Below, piece by piece: positions 1 through 4,478 of a stretch of DNA of 7,812 nucleotides (positions within the stretch are counted from its first letter, which is position 1; the number at the start of each line of letters is the position of its first letter). Under the pieces are notes generated by a model. That model searched no databases, had not been told where the DNA came from, and was given only the letters and a program-made list of their open reading frames with translations. A program made the position numbers and the translations under genes. Location of the stretch: the NCBI GenBank assembly GCA_024643915.1, contig JAHEMB010000135.1:1-7812 (forward strand), read 5' to 3'. The stretch comes from Rhodothermaceae bacterium (lineage in GTDB: Bacteria; Bacteroidota; Rhodothermia; Rhodothermales; JAHEMB01).

Positions 1-187
1 TGTGGAAGGAGACGACGGGCGCCTCGTGCCGCTCGATGACGATGAAGGTGAGGCCGTTGTCGAGCGTGAACTCGGTGATCTTGTCCTCGAACTGATCGAG
101 GAGGTCCTGCGCCGCCACGCCCGGTGCTGCCAAAACGGCAAACACCAGCAGGACGGCGAGACCCTTTCGTGTGAGGCGATGAAACAT
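1..187 (-). CDS. M16 (insulinase/pitrilysin-type) zinc peptidase, N-terminal fragment
   Basis: Partial: the start codon (ATG at 187-185) is inside the window and the rest of the gene lies beyond the left edge. The 62 visible codons give a signal peptide: basic start (RLTRKG, residues 4-9), hydrophobic core at about 10-21, and a likely signal peptidase I site after Val-Ala-Ala (24-26). The mature protein then opens with FTLDNGLTFIVIERHEAPVV, the typical first strand of an M16 peptidase domain, in which 'L-x-N-G-L' is followed by a hydrophobic strand and an 'APVV' segment. The family's inverted zinc motif HxxEH would lie further downstream and cannot be seen, so activity is untested: some M16 proteins are inactive partners of an active one. 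By family it should be a periplasmic or envelope peptidase that degrades peptides. It is transcribed divergently from the DUF493 gene. The family call is firm; the exact role is unknown. Confidence 0.85.
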   Translation of the reverse strand, partial: MFHRLTRKGLAVLLVFAVLAAPGVAAQDLLDQFEDKITEFTLDNGLTFIVIERHEAPVVSFH

Positions 188-311
188 GGTTGCTGGGATG
201 GGGATGAGAAGGTACGAGATTGGAAGCGCTTCTATAGCGTTCAGGAAGAACAGAGGTTGCGCCAAGTTCAACAAGATAAAGGATCTGCCCTGAATGAAAG
301 CGGCAGGCCCT

Positions 312-333
312 CCGCTTTAACACCGCCTTAACA
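312..333. promoter_or_regulatory. Tandem 11-bp direct repeat with TTAACA cores (possible response-regulator site)
   Basis: CCGCTTTAACA (312-322) is followed directly by CCGCCTTAACA (323-333), differing at one position. Each copy contains an exact TTAACA hexamer (317-322 and 328-333), with 5 bp between them. An 11-bp period places both copies on the same face of the helix, as in direct-repeat sites bound by OmpR/PhoB-family response regulators; the PhoP boxes of Bacillus are TTAACA-like with the same spacing. The site lies in the divergent region, 125 bp upstream of the M16 start and 128 bp upstream of the DUF493 start, so either gene could be the target. The repeat is seen directly; its regulatory role is inference. 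Confidence 0.4.
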
Positions 334-460
334 AAAGGGCAAGCATGCGCCTCACCTATCGGTATTTCCTGCAGCCTCGACCGCCGAGCACAGCGCGAAC
401 GAAGCGGCGAATTGTGCGTATCAGAGAGGACGAAAAAACCGACAACCGTTAGGTGTATAT

Positions 461-742
461 ATGCAACCACCACCCGAAAACCGTCAGGCTTGGTGGAGCC
501 GTTTCCAGACCCTCCTGGATGAGCAGGAGGAGTGGCCGACGCAGTACCTCTTCAAGTTCATCGTCCCGCGCGCCCAGCAGGCGGCCTTGGAGGAGGTCTT
601 CGACGGCAACCCCGTCACCGTGCGTGCCTCGACGAAAGGCAACTACGTGAGCGTGACGGCGCGCATAGAAATGGCCTCCAGTGAGGACGTCATCGCCGTC
701 TACCGCGAGGCCGGCAAGATCGAAGGCGTGATCTCGCTCTGA
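461..742 (+). CDS. DUF493 family protein (YbeD-like)
   Basis: A complete 93-residue protein, close to the usual length of the family (about 90). It matches the DUF493 pattern along its length: an aromatic start (WWSRF, residues 11-15), WP followed by Y-L-F-K-F-I-V (about 25-35), then the core 'RASTKGNYVSVTARI' at about 55-69, a V/I-rich strand and helix with 'VIAVY' at about 77-81, and the closing EGVISL. This family has a small ferredoxin-like (ACT-like) fold and no established biochemical role; a regulatory ligand- or protein-binding function has been suggested for relatives. No signal peptide or membrane segment is present, so it should be cytoplasmic. The ATG at 461 is chosen because the conserved WW motif starts soon after it; only a weak TTAGG lies upstream, and an AT-rich GTATATATG string runs into the start codon. 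A strong terminator follows, so it is probably monocistronic. Confidence 0.88.
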   Translation: MQPPPENRQAWWSRFQTLLDEQEEWPTQYLFKFIVPRAQQAALEEVFDGNPVTVRASTKGNYVSVTARIEMASSEDVIAVYREAGKIEGVISL

Positions 743-763
743 GCAGCGGCGCCCCCCTACCCA

Positions 764-801
764 GCCCTCGTTCGGCCCCTGTGCCGGGCGAGGGCTTTTT
801 T
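764..801 (+). terminator. Intrinsic terminator after the DUF493 gene
   Basis: A near-perfect hairpin: 764-776 (GCCCTCGTTCGGC) pairs with 783-795 (GCCGGGCGAGGGC) as 11 Watson-Crick and 2 G-U pairs, around a 6-nt loop. Six T residues follow at 796-801. It begins 21 bp after the DUF493 stop codon and separates that gene from the M48 gene on the same strand. Confidence 0.93.
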
Positions 802-842
802 ACAACGTTGCACTTCCGGCGGACACGCCCCCCTCCCCCGGC

Positions 843-868
843 GTTTCTCTCTCCTTAATCAGAGAAAC
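843..868 (+). promoter_or_regulatory. Inverted repeat over the ribosome-binding region of the M48 gene
   Basis: GTTTCTCT (843-850) is the exact reverse complement of AGAGAAAC (861-868), with a 10-nt loop (851-860). The second arm ends 2 nt before the ATG at 871 and contains the only purine-rich stretch (AGAGAAA) that could act as a ribosome binding site. If the hairpin forms in the mRNA it would mask this region. The stem is only 8 bp and AT-rich (3 G-C pairs), so it would be weak and perhaps temperature-sensitive. The repeat is seen directly; a control function is inferred. Confidence 0.4.
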
Positions 869-870
869 CC

Positions 871-1692
871 ATGAAAGGCCTTGTAAGAAAACCATACACC
901 CTCATCGCCCTCCTGCCGGCCCTGCTGCTGGGGAGTTGCACCTGCAACCCGGACAGCGTCAACCGGGGCGACGTCAACGTGATCTCGGTGGAGCAGGAGT
1001 GGCAGATGGGCGAGCAGTTCGCCGCCGAGGTCAGCCGGCAGGTCACCCTCGTCGCGGACCCTGTGGTGCAGGGCTTCGTCGCCCAACTCGGCGAGCAGAT
1101 CGTGGCGGAGACGGAGTTGGCGGGGCAGGACTGGCAGTTCTACGTCGTCGCCGACCCGGCGCTCAATGCTTTTGCCCTACCGGGCGGGCACGTCTACGTC
1201 ACCACCGGATTGATCGCCGCTGCCTCGGGGCCGTCGGAGCTGGCGGGGGTGATGGGACACGAGATCGCGCATGTCGTCGCGCGGCACCACAGCGAGCGGC
1301 TCACTAAGGTCTACGGCCTCAACTTCGCTGCGCGGCTGCTGATGGGCGAGGACCCAGGCATGGTCGAGCAGATCGTGGCGCAGATCGTCGGCAGCGGCGT
1401 CGTGGCCAAGTTCTCCCGCAACGACGAGCGCGAATCCGACCGCCTGGGGCTGCGGTTCATGCACGATGCCGGCTACGCTCCCACCGCGATGGCGACGATG
1501 TTCGAGGCGCTGCTGGCCCAACGGGAACGCCGCCCCACCCTCGTTGAGCGCTTCTTCGCCTCCCACCCCCTCACTGAAGAACGCATCGCCAACGTGGAGG
1601 AGATGGCGGAGGATTTCCCGCCGGAAAGCGCCCCCGCGTCCTCGGACTCCGCCTTCCGGCAGGTGCAACAGCGCGTAGAGCAGGCGAGGTGA
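871..1692 (+). CDS. M48 family metalloprotease, lipoprotein
   Basis: A complete 273-residue zinc metalloprotease. The N-terminus is a lipoprotein signal: basic start (K2, R6, K7), hydrophobic stretch 9-21 and lipobox L20-G21-S22-C23, so Cys23 should be lipid-modified and the protein anchored on the periplasmic side of a membrane. This supports the ATG at 871. The catalytic motif H130-E131-I-A-H134 gives two zinc ligands and the general base; E188 in 'RESD' followed by 'RLG' is the expected third ligand. Asn99-Ala-Phe and Pro104-Gly-Gly, then 'VYVTTGL' (108-114), form the substrate-side strand typical of M48C peptidases such as BepA and LoiP. There are no membrane helices after the signal, unlike HtpX. 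The relatives handle misfolded outer-membrane proteins; that role here is inference. The C-terminal tail (about 245-273) is charged and probably flexible. It sits after a terminator, so it has its own promoter, and it converges with the methyltransferase gene at 1782. Confidence 0.93.
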   Translation: MKGLVRKPYTLIALLPALLLGSCTCNPDSVNRGDVNVISVEQEWQMGEQFAAEVSRQVTLVADPVVQGFVAQLGEQIVAETELAGQDWQFYVVADPALNAFALPGGHVYVTTGLIAAASGPSELAGVMGHEIAHVVARHHSERLTKVYGLNFAARLLMGEDPGMVEQIVAQIVGSGVVAKFSRNDERESDRLGLRFMHDAGYAPTAMATMFEALLAQRERRPTLVERFFASHPLTEERIANVEEMAEDFPPESAPASSDSAFRQVQQRVEQAR

Positions 1693-1701
1693 CGACAAAT
1701 T

Positions 1702-1777
1702 GTATGGACGTTTGCACTTACGGACGAGCGTGAACCTGAGATCGTCCACACGATCATACTCCCACACGTCCATACTC
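1702..1777. repeat. Nested inverted and tandem repeats between convergent genes
   Basis: Three structures share this 89-bp spacer. (a) GTATGGACGT (1702-1711) is the exact reverse complement of ACGTCCATAC (1766-1775). (b) Inside that pair, GATCGT (1740-1745) and ACGATC (1750-1755) form a 6-bp stem with a 4-nt loop. (c) CCACACGATCATACTC (1746-1761) is followed directly by CCACACGTCCATACTC (1762-1777), a 16-bp tandem repeat with two mismatches. No T-run follows any stem on either strand, so this is not a classical terminator, although hairpins between convergent genes may slow read-through in both directions. The style (CCATACTCC, CCACAC) resembles low-complexity spacer repeats that recur between genes in some GC-rich bacteria; that comparison is from memory. 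Confidence 0.6.
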
Positions 1778-1781
1778 CAGA

Positions 1782-2963
1782 TTACGCCACGACCAGTCTC
1801 GGCGCCAGCCCCATCGCCTGCACCTGCGCGCGGATCTCGTCCTCGTAGAGCGGATTCATGACGATGACCACGTCCGGCGCATAGCTTTCGAGAAAGGCGG
1901 GCGCGACGATCTCCTGCCCCGTGCCGGCCACATGCCGCCCCTGCTTCCTCGGGTTGATATCTACCACGTAATCGATTCTGTCGCGCACGTCCAGGAGGTT
2001 GAGGATCGTCACCCCTTTGGAACCGGCGCCCCAGATGACGGCCCGCTGCTGCCTCGCGTTGAGGTCTTCCAACAGAGCGCGCCACGCCGCTACTTTCCTT
2101 TCGTAGCGCTCGGCGAAGTCGGCGACGGTTTCTGCCATTTCCTCAGGGGAAGGGGCCATGTCAGGACGTTTGGCGGCAGGACCGGGCACCGCTTCGAGGC
2201 AGAGGTATTGCCCGCCGAAGGCCTCCCGCACCTCCGTCACGCCAAAGCCCTCGGCCTCAAAAAGATGGGCCATCGAGGCAGGGCTAAAGTAGGAGAAGTG
2301 CTCGTAGATCAGGTCCCACACGGCCAGGTCGCGCAGCGTCGCCAGCACGTTGGGCACCTCGAAGAAAACGGTCGTCGCCTGCCTCTCCACGGCGCGGCGC
2401 ACGGTGCCCACAAAGGCACGCGGCGCCTCGACATGTTCGAGGACGTGCCGGCAGCAGACGAGGTCGGCCCGGTGGTGGGCGTATTTCTCGGAATAAAGAT
2501 CCTGTACCACCTCGAAGCGGGCCGCACCGTTAGCGCCCAACGCTGGCTCATAGCTCGGGTCGAATCCCAGCCCATGGTTATCGCCGCGCTCGCACAGCAT
2601 CTGCAAGAAATCCCCCTTGCCGCAGCCGATCTCTACCACCTGCTTGCCCCGGAGGGCGTGGCGCTCGATGAGGCGGTCGGCGAGGGAGAGGGCGTACTGC
2701 TGGAAGCGCGGCGAGAAGTGGAGGGAGTTCTCGTACACCTGGTCGTAGGTGATGAGGGCCGGGTCGAAAGCGGCATTAAAGACGTGACCGCACGCCGGGC
2801 AGAAAGTAAGGTATAGGGCGCCACGCGGCGCGGCGAGGGCCGCCGCGCGTGAGGGCCACAGCACGTTGCACAGGACGGGCACCGACGGGATCTCAATGAA
2901 AACTTCTGTCCGGGCGTTCTCGCAGACCGGGCAGGGACGTTGCGTTGATCGAGTGTCAAGCAT
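1782..2963 (-). CDS. Class I SAM-dependent methyltransferase, sugar C-methyltransferase-like (copy B)
   Basis: A 393-residue protein with three regions. Residues about 11-60 hold a putative zinc site, C11-x2-C14 and C55-x2-C58. Residues about 90-230 are a SAM-binding domain: VVEIGCGKGDFL (109-120) is motif I, D135 in GFDPSY is the likely ribose-binding acid, and LEH (175-177) follows a strand. Residues 308-393 are a nucleotide-binding-like C-terminal domain (WGAGSKG 311-317, VDINPRKQG, VIVMNPLY), as in Methyltransf_14. This is the architecture of NDP-sugar C-3-methyltransferases such as TylC3 and TcaB9. Residues 220-222 are Y-E-H in 'IYEHFSYFS', one residue shorter than the YHEH I recall from those enzymes. 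An upstream ATG at 3041 is open in frame, but the 26 extra residues would come from a repeat; the start at 2963 puts every motif at the same position as in the adjacent paralogue. No clear Shine-Dalgarno. It lies 107 bp downstream of copy A and is probably co-transcribed. Substrate unknown. Confidence 0.85.
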   Translation of the reverse strand: MLDTRSTQRPCPVCENARTEVFIEIPSVPVLCNVLWPSRAAALAAPRGALYLTFCPACGHVFNAAFDPALITYDQVYENSLHFSPRFQQYALSLADRLIERHALRGKQVVEIGCGKGDFLQMLCERGDNHGLGFDPSYEPALGANGAARFEVVQDLYSEKYAHHRADLVCCRHVLEHVEAPRAFVGTVRRAVERQATTVFFEVPNVLATLRDLAVWDLIYEHFSYFSPASMAHLFEAEGFGVTEVREAFGGQYLCLEAVPGPAAKRPDMAPSPEEMAETVADFAERYERKVAAWRALLEDLNARQQRAVIWGAGSKGVTILNLLDVRDRIDYVVDINPRKQGRHVAGTGQEIVAPAFLESYAPDVVIVMNPLYEDEIRAQVQAMGLAPRLVVA

Positions 2964-2964
2964 G

Positions 2965-2978
2965 AAACGGCGCCGTTT
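2965..2978. promoter_or_regulatory. 14-bp perfect palindrome before the copy B start codon
   Basis: AAACGGCGCCGTTT is its own reverse complement. It lies one base upstream of the copy B start codon (ATG at 2963-2961, minus strand), where a ribosome binding site would be expected. In DNA it could be a dimer operator; in RNA it could form a 5-bp stem with a GCGC loop. It also argues that the 5' end of copy B is 2963, since symmetric sites are more usual in non-coding DNA. Function is inferred only from symmetry and position. Confidence 0.35.
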
Positions 2979-3002
2979 GCCACGAACTATCAGGGGCGTC
3001 TC

Positions 3003-3085
3003 GAAGATAGAAGATGGAGAATGGAAGATGGAGAGCACCACGCAGCACCTGCCTCGCCATCATCCATCCTCTATCCTCTATCCTC
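3003..3085 (-). repeat. 33-bp imperfect inverted repeat (intercistronic hairpin) made of GAGGATAGA-like units
   Basis: The arm at 3003-3035 (purine-rich on the plus strand: GAAGATAGAAGATGG...) aligns without gaps to the reverse complement of 3053-3085, with 27 of 33 positions identical. The loop is 17 nt (3036-3052). In a minus-strand transcript three of the six differences become G-U pairs, leaving only three mismatches, so the RNA hairpin would be long and stable. Each arm is built from short repeated units such as GGATAGA and GATGGA. The upstream arm contains the stop codon of copy A (TAG, 3073-3071) and encodes its last residues, Met-Glu-Asp-Arg-Gly. No T-run follows, so it is not a typical terminator; an mRNA-stability or attenuation role between the two cistrons is possible. 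Confidence 0.75.
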
Positions 3086-4288
3086 CATCAGTACCGGGGC
3101 GTCGATAGGCAGCACCTGCGGCGCCAGCTCCATCCGCCCGAGGTCGCGCTGGATTTCGCTTTGGTAGATCGGGTTCATCACCACCACCACGTCCGGCGGA
3201 TCTGCACGCAGGGCTTCGGGGCCGACGACAGCGTGACCGGTGCCGGCGAGGAAGGTACCTGCTTTGTGCGGGTTGATGTCCACCGCGCAGGCGACCTCGT
3301 CCGAGAGTTCGAGCGTGGTGAGGAAGGCGACGGCCTTGGAGCCCCCGCCCCACAGCACCACCCGCTTGTTCTCTTGTTGCATCGCCCGAAGCGCCTGCCG
3401 CCAGCCCGCGCGCTGCGCCTCAATCTGCGCGGCAAACGCCGCCACCTCCCGACGCAGCACCGCAGGCGCTTCCTCCTGGGGTAGCGGCGGGGCGGCGGGG
3501 CCGGGGCGCGCCTCGATCATCAGGTACTGGTCGTCGTAGTCCGTCCACAGGTTCAGCACGTCGAAGCCCTGGCGGCGGAACAGGCGGGCGAGCGAGCCGG
3601 GGCTGAAATAGGAACAGTGCTCGTAGTAGAAATCCCAGAACGCGCCCTCCCCAAGAATACGACGCACCTCGGGAATCTGGAAGAAGACGACCGCGTCCGG
3701 CTGCCCGTCGAGCGAGCGGCGCACGGTGCCGACGAAGGCCGCCACGTCGGCTATGTGTTCGAGCGTCATCTTGCAGCAGACGAAATCGCCCTGCACGTCG
3801 GCGTACTTTTCGGAGTAAAGGTCCTGCACGAAACGGATGCGGTGGGCGGCGGGGCTGGCGTTGCGGGCCGGCACGTAGGCCGGGTCGAAGCCCACCCCCG
3901 TGTTCTTGCCCAGTTCGCACAGCATCGTCAGAAACTCGCCCTTGCCGCAGCCGATCTCGACGATACGTTTGCCCCGCAGGTCGTACCGCGCAATCAGATC
4001 CTCGGCCAGGCGACGGTGGAAGGCGTTGAACGTGGCCGAGAAACCCTGCGTCTCCTCGTACTCGGTCGAGTAGTGGAGCCGGCTTTCGTCGAAGGCGCGG
4101 TTGAAGATAAAGCCACAGGCGTTGCAGAAGGCGATATCGAGGTCGCCGGTGGGGAAGGCGAGGGCGTCGGCGCGCGTGCGGATCTTCATGACGCTGTGGA
4201 CGGGCACACCCTTCACGGCGTAGAACCCGTCGATTTCGTCGGCGCCGCAACTCGGGCAGCAGATTTTCACGTCCATCGTTCGGAGCAT
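3071..4288 (-). CDS. Class I SAM-dependent methyltransferase, sugar C-methyltransferase-like (copy A)
   Basis: A 405-residue paralogue of copy B, almost gapless with it over the first 230 residues: C11-x2-C14 and C55-x2-C58 (zinc site, with an extra C10), Y73 and Y77, motif I IVEIGCGKGEFL (109-120), D135 in GFDPAY, LEH (176-178), and Y-E-H (222-224) within 'YYEHCSYFS'. The C-terminal third has WGGGSKA, VDINPHKAG and VVVMNPIY, as in Methyltransf_14. Family members add a methyl group to a carbon of a keto-sugar nucleotide; here no sugar genes are nearby, so the substrate is unknown. It differs from copy B after Y77: EETQGFS here and ENSLHFS there, which may alter specificity. A second in-frame ATG at 4276 would give 401 residues and still keep the Cys pairs; neither start has a clear Shine-Dalgarno. 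The C-terminal tail is encoded by the inverted repeat. It is the first gene of the pair, after the RND terminator. Confidence 0.88.
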   Translation of the reverse strand: MLRTMDVKICCPSCGADEIDGFYAVKGVPVHSVMKIRTRADALAFPTGDLDIAFCNACGFIFNRAFDESRLHYSTEYEETQGFSATFNAFHRRLAEDLIARYDLRGKRIVEIGCGKGEFLTMLCELGKNTGVGFDPAYVPARNASPAAHRIRFVQDLYSEKYADVQGDFVCCKMTLEHIADVAAFVGTVRRSLDGQPDAVVFFQIPEVRRILGEGAFWDFYYEHCSYFSPGSLARLFRRQGFDVLNLWTDYDDQYLMIEARPGPAAPPLPQEEAPAVLRREVAAFAAQIEAQRAGWRQALRAMQQENKRVVLWGGGSKAVAFLTTLELSDEVACAVDINPHKAGTFLAGTGHAVVGPEALRADPPDVVVVMNPIYQSEIQRDLGRMELAPQVLPIDAPVLMEDRG

Positions 4289-4410
4289 CAGAACGCAGAG
4301 GATTCGGCTCGAAGAGATTCCCTCTACTTATCGGTACATCACGACCAAACTACAGAAAGGGCGTCAGCCTCACACGTGTAGCGTCGCCCTATTCACGGGC
4401 GGGGTAAAAT

Positions 4411-4451
4411 AATTGCAGAAAGGCCCACCGATCTCATGGACCGGTGGGCCT
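4411..4451 (-). terminator. Intrinsic terminator after the RND gene
   Basis: On the minus strand AGGCCCACCG (4451-4442) pairs perfectly with CGGTGGGCCT (4430-4421), a 10-bp GC-rich stem with an 11-nt loop. It is followed by TTCTGCAATT and then ATTTTA, a U-rich though interrupted tail. The stem begins 27 bp after the RND stop codon. The rest of the gap up to the copy A start (4289-4410, about 120 bp) should hold the promoter of the methyltransferase pair, but I could not identify convincing promoter elements in it. Confidence 0.8.
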
Positions 4452-4478
4452 CCTGGTTTTCGCGCATCCTCGAAAAGT

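Noticed and set aside
223..232. GAAGCGCTTC palindrome in the M16 leader
   Set aside because: Ten base pairs with no second copy nearby and no recognisable promoter around it; not enough to call a site.
297..318. Hairpin AAAGCGG/CCGCTTT as a terminator
   Set aside because: Only 7 bp with an 8-nt loop and three T residues, and it lies between divergent genes where no transcript needs to end.
2..331. 109-residue open frame on the plus strand at the left edge
   Set aside because: It lies antisense to the M16 peptidase N-terminus, which has a clear signal peptide and family sequence. The translated product resembles no family I know.
1740..1777. Possible CRISPR array or bidirectional terminator
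   Set aside because: Only two 16-bp units, directly adjacent and without spacers, so not CRISPR; no T-run follows the stems on either strand, so not a classical intrinsic terminator.
1177..2085. 302-residue minus-strand open frame spanning the M48 gene, the spacer and the end of copy B
   Set aside because: It crosses two well-supported genes on other frames and the repeat spacer; its Arg/Gly-rich product is typical of a shadow frame in GC-rich DNA.
1932..2816. Long plus-strand open frame opposite copy B, with a similar one opposite copy A (3617-4381)
   Set aside because: The two products resemble each other only because they are read antisense through paralogous genes. The sense frames carry all the recognisable motifs.
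2964..3041. 26-residue N-terminal extension of copy B from the ATG at 3041
   Set aside because: The extra residues are translated from the inverted repeat and the palindrome. Starting at 2963 gives motif positions identical to those of copy A.
4372..4401. ACACGTGT palindrome and the CGCCC/GGGCG stem upstream of copy A as an operator
   Set aside because: The palindrome is 8 bp and the stem 5 bp, both short enough to arise by chance in GC-rich DNA, and I could not tie them to a promoter.
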